The notes: generated by a model not told the origin, from the sequence alone. A DNA stretch of 63,528 nt from Clostridium sp. SM-530-WT-3G (GCF_012843905.1 NZ_JABAGC010000014.1:1-63528), one strand, 5' to 3'. Counted from the first letter of the stretch, positions 48,764 to 57,701 are shown. Program-made: numbers and translations.

Positions 48764-48832
48764 TTTATCATCATGATTTTTTGTCAACAACCATACAAAT
48801 TATATAAAAAATACCATAAATTATATTATCAT
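48764..48832 (-). promoter_or_regulatory. Shared upstream element of the xylan transporter promoters, copy 1
   Basis: On the minus strand, TATGGTATTT and TATGGTTGTT stand as direct repeats 23 bp apart (plus-strand ACCATA at 48790-48795 and 48813-48818). They are joined by TTTTATATAATTTG and followed by TTGACA and ATGATAAAATTATATTGTAA. The same arrangement recurs at 50731-50790. Spaced direct repeats suit an AraC-family or YesN-type activator. Confidence 0.55.
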
Positions 48833-48898
48833 TTCAATACTCATTTCATCATGATGTATTCGTCTTCTATACAGCTAATATATAAAGGCATAATATAC

Positions 48899-48936
48899 AA
48901 AAAACTGGCTCTCATATATAGTAAAGCCAGTTTTTT
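48899..48936 (-). terminator. Terminator of the binding-protein gene
   Basis: AAAAAACTGGCT (48899-48910) / AGCCAGTTTTTT (48925-48936), a perfect 12-bp stem with T-run, 25 bp past the stop at 48962. It separates the binding-protein gene from the permease operon. The rest of the 370-bp gap is the permease promoter region. Confidence 0.85.
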
Positions 48937-48961
48937 AATTCTTTTATTAATATATTATTAA

Positions 48962-50656
48962 TTACTTATCTGAAAATTCTTTAATTCTTCTTTCAACTTC
49001 TTTTGTTAGAGCATCTAAGTATGCTCCAGTATCTGCTTGAGTAGTTAATGTTTTTGTATATTCGTCCCAAGTTTCTTCAAAATTTGATGGATCTGTCATT
49101 ATAACTTTTGGAAGCCATTGTTTCTTGATATCATCCATCTTTGTATATGCTATTTTAGCAGGTGAATCTGCATTTAAGTTGTTAACATATGACCAGATTG
49201 GATACCATGGTTCATTTTCTTCATCTGAAGGATCATTCATAAAATCTGCAAATGTCTGATATCCATAAGCATCTAAAATTTTCTTATCTGTATCAGTTAA
49301 TGTTGCACGGAATTCTCCTGGTTGTTCTGCTGGTGATATAGCATTCTTACCATCTGCCTGCATTCCTTTAAAATTAGGGAAATATGAATATGCACATAGA
49401 TTTTGTCGAGCCCATTCTTGGTCTTTAGCATTATTTCTTTGTTCTTCTGTTCTATAAAATAAACCATTTTCATCTACTTTATAGTCTACATCTTTTTCTC
49501 CCCATGCTCTTAAAGCAACTACTTCTGGACTTAATAAATCATTTATGAACTGTAATGCACCTTCTACATCTTTACAGCTTGTAGTTATAGCAAGTCCAGC
49601 ACCACCATTAAAATCTGGCTTAGTTCTATAATGAGGTTTAACATTTGCATCTAAAACAATTGGTAGTGGAACCCAAGTTCTTTCATCTTTGCCTTCTTGT
49701 AATAATGCATTAGTAGCATTATCAAATTGCCATTTTTGGTCTACCATACCAAGCACAGCTCCAGTTGATAACTTAGAAATATATTGGTCGTAGTTTGCTG
49801 TAAATGTTTCTGGATCGATTATACCTTTTTTGTATTCTTCTCCAAGTTTCTTATAATATTGTTTTGCTTCTGGTAATGTTTCATAAAGTTTTGCTTCATG
49901 AGTAGTTTTATCAATTACAGCTTTACCGTCGTTAGGATATCCAGCTAAGAATTGAGGTGGATTTTCTAAACAGAAATATTTAGTATCGTAACTTAATATT
50001 TCGAAACCAATTGTTGGTTTTCCATCGATTGTTGGATGTGCTTCTTTATATCTTTCAATTAAATCAAAGTATTCGTCTAATGTTGTAATCTTAGGATAGT
50101 TAGCCCATTCAAGTACAGCTTTTTGTATCCAGAATGCTTCTCCACCTTGAGTTGTATCAGTTACTTTTCCTTGAACTTTACTAAATTGAGGAATGTAATA
50201 AATCTTTCCATCTGCTTGTCTACAACGATTCCATTCTCCTTTAGTAAGATAATTTGTTATATTAGGATATTTTCCACTTTCTATATACTCATCTAATGGT
50301 ATAAGAGCTCCTGCATCAACAAGTGATTGAGTACCATCTCCACCATCAATGAAATCTGGATATTCACCACCAGCTACCATTACACCTATTCTTTCTTTTG
50401 GAGTTTGTCCTGTAAGCCATGTTTCATCAACTTTAACTCCTGTTTTTTCAGCAATTAAATTCTTTACCCTGTTATTATCAGGTATTTCCTTACCAGCAGT
50501 TGCAAAAAATGCTGTAAAATGCTTGTACCCATCAGAATCTTTTGATCCACTTGATGCTGAACTTCCACCACTTCCTGCAGTACTTCCACATCCAACTAAG
50601 CAAGTTGTTGCTAACATTCCAGAAAGAAATAATGATAGTAACTTTCTTTTATTCAT
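48962..50656 (-). CDS. Extracellular solute-binding lipoprotein (LplA/YtcQ type)
   Basis: 564 residues. Lipoprotein signal peptide with lipobox LVGC and lipidated Cys23, then a Ser/Gly-rich linker and a large family 1 solute-binding fold. Size (over 550 residues) is that of the LplA/YtcQ binding proteins that work with LplB/YtcP permeases for xylo-oligosaccharides or aldouronates. Own promoter with the duplicated upstream element and cre-like site; ends in a terminator, so it can be made in excess over the permeases. Confidence 0.9.
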   Translation of the reverse strand: MNKRKLLSLFLSGMLATTCLVGCGSTAGSGGSSASSGSKDSDGYKHFTAFFATAGKEIPDNNRVKNLIAEKTGVKVDETWLTGQTPKERIGVMVAGGEYPDFIDGGDGTQSLVDAGALIPLDEYIESGKYPNITNYLTKGEWNRCRQADGKIYYIPQFSKVQGKVTDTTQGGEAFWIQKAVLEWANYPKITTLDEYFDLIERYKEAHPTIDGKPTIGFEILSYDTKYFCLENPPQFLAGYPNDGKAVIDKTTHEAKLYETLPEAKQYYKKLGEEYKKGIIDPETFTANYDQYISKLSTGAVLGMVDQKWQFDNATNALLQEGKDERTWVPLPIVLDANVKPHYRTKPDFNGGAGLAITTSCKDVEGALQFINDLLSPEVVALRAWGEKDVDYKVDENGLFYRTEEQRNNAKDQEWARQNLCAYSYFPNFKGMQADGKNAISPAEQPGEFRATLTDTDKKILDAYGYQTFADFMNDPSDEENEPWYPIWSYVNNLNADSPAKIAYTKMDDIKKQWLPKVIMTDPSNFEETWDEYTKTLTTQADTGAYLDALTKEVERRIKEFSDK

Positions 50657-50674
50657 AAAAACTCCCCCTACAAA

Positions 50675-50688
50675 TGTTTTCGTTTACA
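50675..50688. promoter_or_regulatory. cre-like site upstream of the binding-protein gene
   Basis: TGTTTTCGTTTACA, identical to 48688-48701; 19 bp before the start codon, i.e. in the 5' leader. Likely CcpA-mediated glucose repression. Confidence 0.6.
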
Positions 50689-50730
50689 AAAGTTATATTT
50701 TGTTTTTTTGTTAATTTTTGTTTACAATAA

Positions 50731-50800
50731 TAATTTTATCATTTTTATATCTTCTAACAACCATATAAATTATATAAAAAATACCACAAATTATATATTA
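50731..50800 (-). promoter_or_regulatory. Shared upstream element of the xylan transporter promoters, copy 2
   Basis: Plus strand ACCATA (50760-50765) and ACCACA (50783-50788), 23 bp apart, with the same connecting sequence as copy 1 (AATTATATAAAAAAT is identical). The flank ATGATAAAATTAT...TTGTAA on the coding strand is also conserved. About 80 bp upstream of the lipoprotein start. Confidence 0.55.
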
Positions 50801-50846
50801 TGTATAAGTTTACATTTATATAGTTTCATTTAGGGCTACGCTCATC

Positions 50847-50912
50847 AAAAAAGAGAATTTAAAGTATCAATTGTTTTAATTGAACAATACTTGATCCTTA
50901 TAAATCCTCTTT
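50847..50912 (-). terminator. Terminator of the deacetylase gene
   Basis: Nested stem on the minus strand: AAGAGGATTT / AAATTCTCTT outside and AAGTATTGTT / AACAATTGATACTT inside, then TTTTTT. Lies 20 bp past the stop at 50932. Confidence 0.65.
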
Positions 50913-50931
50913 AAAAATTAAATATTATATT

Positions 50932-51729
50932 TTATTTTACTAACATAATCTGACCTGGTAATAATCTCATAAGTTTATTATTATTAATCAACCAAATAAC
51001 CTGGCCTGTTGGGTTATAAACTTTATTATCATCAACATTAGTTACTACACTTCTAATTGCAGAAAAATATTCTTTAAATTCAAAGTTTGTAGTATACCAA
51101 ACATCATTTTTTCCATGAAGCTTATCACATATCTGCTCAAATCTATCCCATGTATTCTCCCTATCAAATTCAAAACTATGCCCCCATATATAAAATAAAG
51201 ATAACTCCCTATATGATGGTGGATTAAAGAAATCCTCAATCATTTCATCAGTTACATCATTATGATGACATGTTGGATTCCATTGCATAAAATCTCCTGG
51301 AATAAAGAAATTTCTTGTTGAATTTACAGTTCTTGAATATTGAATTCCTAAAACTTTTAGCTTATCAATTAATGATTTATTGTATTGTCCATATGGATAA
51401 GAATATCCTACAACTATACTATCATTATAATTTTCTAACACTCTCCTATCTTCAATTATTTCGCGTACTACAGCCTCATTATGAAGATCATTCATAAATT
51501 CATGATGCACTCCATGTCCAGCTATTTCATGTCCCTTATATAAGTCCTTTATTTCTTTCTTTTTAATAAATCCTTTTCCATCAAGCATTCCTGAATTTAA
51601 ATGAAAAGTAGCCTTTAATCCATAATTATTGAAAATACTAACTAATCTTTTATCCGCTATATTCCCATCATCATAACTAAATGTAAGTGCTTTATCCTTT
51701 CCTTCTGGAAACGTAAACCTATAGCTCAT
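50932..51729 (-). CDS. Polysaccharide deacetylase (NodB/CE4-like)
   Basis: 265 residues, no signal peptide, so acts inside the cell or is an odd member. Motif 1 TFSYDDG, metal histidines in HEIAGHGVHHEFMN, and a YPYGQYN segment define the NodB fold. In this context it may remove acetyl groups from imported acetylated xylo-oligosaccharides; that substrate is inferred. The ATG at 51729 follows GGAAAGGAAGG; the frame also opens at 51774. A terminator separates it from the xylose isomerase gene upstream. Confidence 0.82.
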   Translation of the reverse strand: MSYRFTFPEGKDKALTFSYDDGNIADKRLVSIFNNYGLKATFHLNSGMLDGKGFIKKKEIKDLYKGHEIAGHGVHHEFMNDLHNEAVVREIIEDRRVLENYNDSIVVGYSYPYGQYNKSLIDKLKVLGIQYSRTVNSTRNFFIPGDFMQWNPTCHHNDVTDEMIEDFFNPPSYRELSLFYIWGHSFEFDRENTWDRFEQICDKLHGKNDVWYTTNFEFKEYFSAIRSVVTNVDDNKVYNPTGQVIWLINNNKLMRLLPGQIMLVK

Positions 51730-51776
51730 ATATTTCCTTCCTTTCCAATTTACATTGCAAGAATATTTTATCATAC

Positions 51777-51802
51777 AAAAACTCCCATTATGATATGGGA
51801 GT
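51777..51802 (-). terminator. Terminator after the xylose isomerase gene
   Basis: ACTCCCAT (51781-51788) / ATGGGAGT (51795-51802), followed on the minus strand by TTTT (51780-51777). 13 bp past the stop at 51816. Confidence 0.8.
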
Positions 51803-51815
51803 CCTTATAATAAAA

Positions 51816-53294
51816 TTATTTTTCAAATGGATTTTCAGTCTTATATAACATTCCTTTTGGTTGATTGAACCCAATATCTTCTACACCTAAATATCTAAAT
51901 AAGTTGAATAAACTCTTTCCAAAATGTCCAAATGCAACAGCACCGTGATGTGGATAATTCTTTTCAACTAATACGTGTCTATAGAATCTTCCCATTTCAG
52001 GAATAGCAAATACTCCAATTGATCCAAATGAACGTGTTGCAACTGGCAATACTTCACCTTCTGCTACATATGCTCTAAGTTTAGCATCTGCAGTACTTTG
52101 TAATCTGAAGAATGTGATATCTCCTGGTATTATATCTCCTTCAATTGTTCCTCTTGTTATATCTGGTTCCTTATTTGGTTCAAGAGATCTATGCATAATT
52201 TTTTGATATTTCATAGTTGGATTTTGTAATTTACAAGTAGCTGTATTACCACAGTGGAACCCCATAAATGTGTCTTTTAATGTATAGTCACCATGTTTAC
52301 CTTTAATTTCAGCATCATACATATCAGCTGGAACTGAGTTGTTGATATCAAGTAATGTAACAACATCTTCACTTATACAAGTTCCTATATATTCACTTAA
52401 TGCTCCATAAATATCAACTTCACATGATACTGGAATTCCTCTTGCAGTTAATCTACTGTTTACATAGCATGGAACTAGTCCAAATTGTGTTTGGAATGCA
52501 GGCCAGCACTTATTTGCAAAAATAACATATTCTCTAGAACCTTTATGAGCTTCCATCCAATCTAATAAAGTAAGTTCATATTGAGCAAGTCTAGGTAAAA
52601 TACCTGCCATCTTATTTCCTTCACCTAATTCTTGTTCCATATCGGCAACAACTTCAGGAATTCTTGGGTCTTCTTTATGTTCATTAAATGATGCAAATAA
52701 ATCTAATTCTGAATTTTCTTCAATTTCAACACCTAAATTATATAATTGCTTGATTGGTGCATTACATGCTAAAAAATCTTGTGGTCTTGGACCAAATGAA
52801 ATAATCTTTAATTTGTTAAGCCCAATTACAGCTTTTGCTACTGGAATGAATTCTTTAATCATTCCTGCTATATCGCTTGCAGTTCCTACTGGATATTCAG
52901 GAATATATGCTTTAATATTTCTTAATGCTAAATTATAACTTGCATTAAGCATTCCACAGTAAGCATCTCCTCTTCCATCTTGAAGATTATTTTGTGTTTC
53001 TTCTGCTGCTGCTACAAACATAACTGGTCCATCAAATTCTTTTGCAAGTAATGTTTCAGCAGTTTCTGGTCCAAAGTTTCCAAGATAAATAACTAATGCA
53101 TTTACACCTGCTTCATTAACTTCTTTCAAGGCTTGTCTCATATCTTTTTCATTTTCTATAGTAGTCTTACATTCAAAGATATCTCCTTCATAAGCTTCTA
53201 CAACTGCTGCTCTACGTCTTTCTGATAATTCCATAGGGAAGCAATCTCTACTTACTGCAACTATTCCTAATTTAATTTCTGGTATATTTTTCAT
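51816..53294 (-). CDS. L-fucose-isomerase-like xylose isomerase (xylA-II type)
   Basis: 492 residues of the fucose/arabinose isomerase superfamily, not the TIM-barrel XylA. Metal-site regions QVTE-type are replaced by CEVDIYGALSEYIG and the C-terminal HHGAVAFGHFG segment. The same gene order (this gene, a small unknown, xylulokinase, ROK regulator) occurs in C. acetobutylicum, where the protein was assigned as a non-orthologous xylose isomerase in comparative regulon work. No classical xylA occurs in the window. Ribosome binding site GGAGG. Role assigned by homology and context, not by direct proof here. Confidence 0.85.
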   Translation of the reverse strand: MKNIPEIKLGIVAVSRDCFPMELSERRRAAVVEAYEGDIFECKTTIENEKDMRQALKEVNEAGVNALVIYLGNFGPETAETLLAKEFDGPVMFVAAAEETQNNLQDGRGDAYCGMLNASYNLALRNIKAYIPEYPVGTASDIAGMIKEFIPVAKAVIGLNKLKIISFGPRPQDFLACNAPIKQLYNLGVEIEENSELDLFASFNEHKEDPRIPEVVADMEQELGEGNKMAGILPRLAQYELTLLDWMEAHKGSREYVIFANKCWPAFQTQFGLVPCYVNSRLTARGIPVSCEVDIYGALSEYIGTCISEDVVTLLDINNSVPADMYDAEIKGKHGDYTLKDTFMGFHCGNTATCKLQNPTMKYQKIMHRSLEPNKEPDITRGTIEGDIIPGDITFFRLQSTADAKLRAYVAEGEVLPVATRSFGSIGVFAIPEMGRFYRHVLVEKNYPHHGAVAFGHFGKSLFNLFRYLGVEDIGFNQPKGMLYKTENPFEK

Positions 53295-53358
53295 ATTAAT
53301 TCCTCCAAACTAATCAAAACTCAATTTTTTATTCTCTATAAATCATTTTTTATATAAA

Positions 53359-53988
53359 TTAATAATTCTTAAGATAAATATTTTCTCCCTTTAATCCAAT
53401 AAATGCTCCTTGTTCACCTAAGTCTGTATCTTTATGACCAATAAGCCATTTATTTTTTGCAAATAATAATACGTCTTCATCTGATTTGTTGATATCCTTT
53501 TCTAATGGTAGATTTGTATTCTTTGGTAAAACTACTACACATCTAAACCCATTGTCATCTGCATTACATGGTGCATAATGAAGTGTTGTAGCATATACTT
53601 CAATTGCTGTTCCCTTTGGAACTAAGAATGCTTCAATTTTTGATGTATCATATGAAAAATCATCTTCTACATCCTGAAGAGATCCTAATAATAAAATCAA
53701 ATCTGTAGCTGCTATATTTATTTCTGAAGTTCTATGATATTCAACTGCATTAAGTAAATTATTATTTCCATTACAGTATCCTATTTCAATAGGAAGACCT
53801 CCAAATTCTCTATTTTGTAATTCATTAAAAATATCTAAAGCTTCAAGCATTTTTACTGATGGTTCATAAACAACATCACTTGGAAGTGGTGTATCTCCCA
53901 TCTTTTCAATTATTTCTTTACAATCATAATTTTTTAATACTCTTCCATACTTCTTAAAATCCGGATTGCAAACGTTTTTTACTTGCAT
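53359..53988 (-). CDS. DUF4867 family protein of the xylose cluster
   Basis: 209 residues, cupin-like beta-rich sequence (IEAFLVPKGTAIEVYATTLHYAPC). It resembles the DUF4867 proteins found beside the fucose-isomerase-like xylose isomerase in other clostridia. Function unknown; the sugar-binding, cupin-like character suggests a mutarotase, epimerase or lyxose-isomerase-like helper, which is inference. Start after AGAGGTGATATT; 64 bp before the isomerase gene and 20 bp after transaldolase. Confidence 0.75.
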   Translation of the reverse strand: MQVKNVCNPDFKKYGRVLKNYDCKEIIEKMGDTPLPSDVVYEPSVKMLEALDIFNELQNREFGGLPIEIGYCNGNNNLLNAVEYHRTSEINIAATDLILLLGSLQDVEDDFSYDTSKIEAFLVPKGTAIEVYATTLHYAPCNADDNGFRCVVVLPKNTNLPLEKDINKSDEDVLLFAKNKWLIGHKDTDLGEQGAFIGLKGENIYLKNY

Positions 53989-54008
53989 AATATCACCTCT
54001 TCAAAATA

Positions 54009-54659
54009 TTACTTATTGCCAAATGCAGCTTCCCAGTCTGCTTTAAATTTTTCAAGTCCAGCATCTGTTAATGGATGTTTAACCATCTGCATTACTAAGT
54101 TATATGGTACTGTTGCTATATCTGCTCCTGCTTTGGCTGCTTCAATTACGTGTATTGGATTTCTTACGCTTGCAGCTATAATTTCTGTTTCTATACCATG
54201 TACACTAAAGATTTCTGCTATATCCCTTACTAAATCCATTCCTATCATTGATATATCATCAACTCTTCCTAAGAATGGGCTTACATATGTTGCCCCTGCA
54301 TTGGCTGCAAGTAATGCTTGATTTGCTGAGAATATTAAAGTTACATTTGTTTTTATGCCTTCTTTTGAAAGAACTTTTACTGCTTTTAACCCTTCTACTG
54401 TCATAGGAATTTTTACTATCATATTAGGATGAATTTTAGAAATTTTTCTTCCTTCTTCTATCATTCCTTCAGCTTTTTCACTTACTACTTCTCCACTTAT
54501 TGGTCCATCTACTATTTCTGTAATTTCCTTAATTACTTCATTAAAATCTCTGCCTTCTTTAGCTACTAGAGATGGGTTAGTTGTTACCCCTGAAATAACT
54601 CCCATTTCGTTTGCTTCCCTGATATATTCAACATTTGCTGTATCTAAAAAAAATCTCAT
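54009..54659 (-). CDS. tal: Transaldolase (small TalC/MipB type)
   Basis: 216 residues, compact transaldolase. [31 protein letters not shown] at the N-terminus and the Schiff-base Lys83 in NMIVKIPMT. Transfers dihydroxyacetone units between sedoheptulose-7-P and glyceraldehyde-3-P, returning xylulose-5-P carbon to glycolysis. Fructose-6-P aldolase activity is possible for this subfamily. A 32-bp perfect palindrome lies in its promoter region. Confidence 0.92.
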   Translation of the reverse strand: MRFFLDTANVEYIREANEMGVISGVTTNPSLVAKEGRDFNEVIKEITEIVDGPISGEVVSEKAEGMIEEGRKISKIHPNMIVKIPMTVEGLKAVKVLSKEGIKTNVTLIFSANQALLAANAGATYVSPFLGRVDDISMIGMDLVRDIAEIFSVHGIETEIIAASVRNPIHVIEAAKAGADIATVPYNLVMQMVKHPLTDAGLEKFKADWEAAFGNK

Positions 54660-54732
54660 TTTATATTCCCCTTTTCATTTTATATATATTAATATACTTT
54701 TAAAAACTATTTTATTAAGTTGTTATATTCCA

Positions 54733-54764
54733 CTGTAATATCTAAATTAATTTAGATATTACAG
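54733..54764. promoter_or_regulatory. 32-bp perfect palindrome upstream of transaldolase
   Basis: CTGTAATATCTAAATT (54733-54748) directly followed by AATTTAGATATTACAG (54749-54764). It sits between the regulator stop (54773) and the transaldolase start (54659). There is no T-run, so it is more likely an operator for the ROK regulator than a terminator. Confidence 0.5.
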
Positions 54765-54772
54765 ATTATTGT

Positions 54773-55927
54773 TTACTTTATTGTAAGAAACTCTTCTATG
54801 ACCATTCTAGCTGCTCCAAGTAGATAAGATTCTTTAAATTTAGTTATTTCAATCTTACATTTTTTCCTGTCTGCAAATAAATTATTGTTATATATATTTT
54901 CTCTTAATGATTCTATATTTTCATCTAATAGACTTTTAATATCTCCTCCAATAACAATAGTATTAGGATCAAGTATAAGCATAAGATTCGAAATTCCTGT
55001 TCCTAATATGAATAAGTATTCATTTAATACTTCTAATGCTTGACCATCTTTCTTTTCACATAATTCTTCGAATTCTTCTATATCATTAATATCTTTAGAA
55101 TATTTCGAATTATACTGTTTTATTAATGCATCTGTAGATGCATATGCTTCAAGGCATCCATCCCCACCACATTTACACTTCTTCCCACCTATATTTATTT
55201 TAGTATGGCCTATTTCACCAGCTGAATTATTGCTACCTCTATATATTTCACCATTAATGATTATTCCTGCCCCGAAACCATCTGTTATAGAAACATATAA
55301 TAAATTGCTTATCATATCCTTTTTATTTAAATATTCATAATATGCGGATAAATTTGCTTCATTATCAACATAAATAGGAACACCTAAATGTTCAAATTCA
55401 TTTTTTAAATTAAGTTCTTCTTTAATATTTAACAGATAACAATTTTTAATTATTCCAGCTTCTGAATCTACAGTTCCTGGAATCGAAATTCCTACTCCTA
55501 AAAGCTGAGTTTTATAATCAATATTATTACTATTAAGAATTTCTACAATACTATCTTTAACTATTTCAATTATTTCACTTATATTTTTATTCTCATGCTT
55601 AACTTTTAATCTACCAATTTCCTGGCTTTTTAGATTTATAAGAGATATTTTTATGTGTTTAGGTGTTAATGCAACCCCTATTGAATATTTACAATTTTCA
55701 TTCAATTTTATTGCCATTGCTTTTCTTCCACCTGTAGATTCTAAAGACCTTACATCTTCTACTATTCCTAATTTTTTCAATTCTGCAATATTAGTAGATA
55801 CTGTAGTTATGCTTATATCTAAGCTTCTTGATATGTCTAATTTAGTTATTTCATTCTTTTCTAATAATAATTTGATTATCTTATTCCTATTAGTCTCTTT
55901 TATTTTGCTGTGATTAACTTCTATCAA
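54773..55927 (-). CDS. xylR: ROK family transcriptional regulator, probable XylR
   Basis: 384 residues. N-terminal winged helix-turn-helix (about 12-70, ITKLDISRSLDISITTVSTNIAELKKLGIV) and a ROK sugar-kinase-like domain with the zinc motif GHTKINIGGKKCKCGGDGCLE. Repressor released by xylose is expected. TTG start after GAGAGGAG. Placed between xylB and transaldolase, with an AT-rich palindrome just upstream (55962-55985) and another just downstream, both candidate targets. Confidence 0.88.
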   Translation of the reverse strand: MIEVNHSKIKETNRNKIIKLLLEKNEITKLDISRSLDISITTVSTNIAELKKLGIVEDVRSLESTGGRKAMAIKLNENCKYSIGVALTPKHIKISLINLKSQEIGRLKVKHENKNISEIIEIVKDSIVEILNSNNIDYKTQLLGVGISIPGTVDSEAGIIKNCYLLNIKEELNLKNEFEHLGVPIYVDNEANLSAYYEYLNKKDMISNLLYVSITDGFGAGIIINGEIYRGSNNSAGEIGHTKINIGGKKCKCGGDGCLEAYASTDALIKQYNSKYSKDINDIEEFEELCEKKDGQALEVLNEYLFILGTGISNLMLILDPNTIVIGGDIKSLLDENIESLRENIYNNNLFADRKKCKIEITKFKESYLLGAARMVIEEFLTIK

Positions 55928-55961
55928 TTTAAAAATTACTCCTCTCTAGGCCTTAACAGTA

Positions 55962-55985
55962 ATATTATATTTAGTAATATAATAT
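55962..55985. promoter_or_regulatory. Palindrome upstream of xylR, candidate operator
   Basis: ATATTATATT (55962-55971) TAGT AATATAATAT (55976-55985), perfect 10-bp arms, 35 bp before the xylR start. Probably autoregulatory. Confidence 0.5.
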
Positions 55986-56002
55986 CATTATTATGTTCCT
56001 AG

Positions 56003-57508
56003 TTAAATATCCTTTATTCTTTCGTAAAGTGAGTTATAGACAGCATATACCTTTTCATATGTTTCCTTTAACTCAGTATTAGGTGTTACTTTATTATCTG
56101 CTTTTTCTATAATCCTTTCACATGCTTCTTCCACTGATGGATATATTCCTGCTCCAACTCCAGCAAGTATTGCAACTCCTAAAGCTCCGCCTTCTGAAGC
56201 CTTTACTGTATTTAATGGATATTGGAATATGTCAGCTAAAATCTGCCTCCATACATCACTCTCTGCTCCACCACCACTTACTCTGACGTCTTCAACTTTT
56301 ACATTCATATCTTCTATAATATCTAAGCAATTTTTTAAGCTGAAACTTACTCCTTCAAGCACACTTCTTACAAAATCATTATGATTATTTATCAATGAAA
56401 CTCCAAAAAATCCACCCTTTACATTTGGATCAAGATGTGGTGTTCTTTCACCCATTAAATATGGTAAATAAGTAACTCCATTTGATCCTGGTTTTGATTG
56501 TGCAGCTTCTTGTGTCAGTAAGTCATATACATCAACATTCTGCTTTTTACTATCTTCAATTTCTTTTGCACAGAATGTTTTCTTAAACCAGTTCAATGAA
56601 AGTCCAGCACCTTGAGTTACTCCCATTACATGCCACTTTCCTGGAATTGCATGACATAGTGTATGAACTCGTCCATCTTTATCAAACTTAGGCGTATCAG
56701 TTGAGGCAAATACAACTCCTGAAGTTCCTATTACTGTAGATATAACGCCTTCTTTTACTATTCCACTTCCAATAGCCCCTGCGGCCTGATCTCCTGCTCC
56801 TCCAACTACTGGTGTTCCCTCTGATAAATTAGTTAATTGAGCTGCTTCACTGCTTACTTTTCCACTTACAACAACTGATTCATATACATCAGCTAGTATA
56901 TTCTTATCTATCTCTAAATCATTAAGAAGTTCATCACTCCAACTTCTCGTATTTATATCAATCATCTGCATTCCACTTGCATCAGAAACTTCTGTAGCAA
57001 ATACATTTGTTAATTTAAATCTTATATAATCTTTAGGCAATAGAATTTTATTGATCTTTTTATAATTTTCAGGTTCATTATTTCTAACCCATAGTAATTT
57101 AGAAAGAGTAAATCCTGTCATTGCTGGATTACCTGTTATTTTAATTAATCTTTCCTTACCTATCTTTTCTGTAATATACTCACACTCTTTTTCAGTTCTT
57201 TGGTCACACCATATTATAGATTTTCTAATTACTTTATTATCTTTATCTAATAACACCAATCCATGCATTTGACCACTTAAGCCGATTCCTTTAATATCAA
57301 TAGCTTGTACATTACTTTTATCTATTACTGCTCTTATTCCTTTAACACATGCCTCCCACCAGTCATCTGGATTTTGTTCAGCATATCCTACCTTAGGTTG
57401 AAATAAATCATATCCAAATGTTGCAGTCGCAATAGTTTTACCATCTTCATCAAATAATGCTGTCTTTGTACCCGAAGTGCCTATATCTAAACCTAATAAG
57501 TATCTCAT
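56003..57508 (-). CDS. xylB: Xylulokinase
   Basis: Phosphorylates D-xylulose. 501 residues, FGGY kinase family: LGLDIGTSGTKTALFD at the N-terminus, GLSGQMHGLVLLD, GGAGDQAAGAIG and the C-terminal VSGGGAESDVWRQILADI. Heads the xylB-xylR-tal-DUF4867-isomerase row. Ribosome binding site GAGGAG. Confidence 0.94.
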   Translation of the reverse strand: MRYLLGLDIGTSGTKTALFDEDGKTIATATFGYDLFQPKVGYAEQNPDDWWEACVKGIRAVIDKSNVQAIDIKGIGLSGQMHGLVLLDKDNKVIRKSIIWCDQRTEKECEYITEKIGKERLIKITGNPAMTGFTLSKLLWVRNNEPENYKKINKILLPKDYIRFKLTNVFATEVSDASGMQMIDINTRSWSDELLNDLEIDKNILADVYESVVVSGKVSSEAAQLTNLSEGTPVVGGAGDQAAGAIGSGIVKEGVISTVIGTSGVVFASTDTPKFDKDGRVHTLCHAIPGKWHVMGVTQGAGLSLNWFKKTFCAKEIEDSKKQNVDVYDLLTQEAAQSKPGSNGVTYLPYLMGERTPHLDPNVKGGFFGVSLINNHNDFVRSVLEGVSFSLKNCLDIIEDMNVKVEDVRVSGGGAESDVWRQILADIFQYPLNTVKASEGGALGVAILAGVGAGIYPSVEEACERIIEKADNKVTPNTELKETYEKVYAVYNSLYERIKDI

Positions 57509-57574
57509 AATTCCACTCCTCTTATTAAAATGTCTTTTAAATAAACTTTTTAAAAGTTATTTCATAAGCTAATA

Positions 57575-57595
57575 TTATTCCTTTTTATGGAATAA
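57575..57595. promoter_or_regulatory. Inverted repeat upstream of xylB
   Basis: TTATTCC (57575-57581) / GGAATAA (57589-57595) with a 7-nt spacer, plus AACTTTT-T-AAAAGTT at 57544-57558, in the xylB promoter region. Possible operator sites, not matched in sequence to the two palindromes around xylR. Confidence 0.3.
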
Positions 57596-57701
57596 GTCAA
57601 TATTATTTTGTAAACTTTTTCAAATTTATTTTTAATTGTGAATATATACAAAATTAAATTTTAAATCTCCAAATAAATTTCTTAGTAAATTCTTTGCAAA
57701 T

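Noticed and set aside
48743..48961. 72-codon plus-strand ORF in the transporter gap
   Set aside because: It runs through the promoter element and terminator of minus-strand genes and has no ribosome binding site.
54733..54764. The 32-bp palindrome as an intrinsic terminator of xylR
   Set aside because: It lacks a T-run on the minus strand and has an AT-rich stem; its place before transaldolase suits an operator better, though this is not proven.
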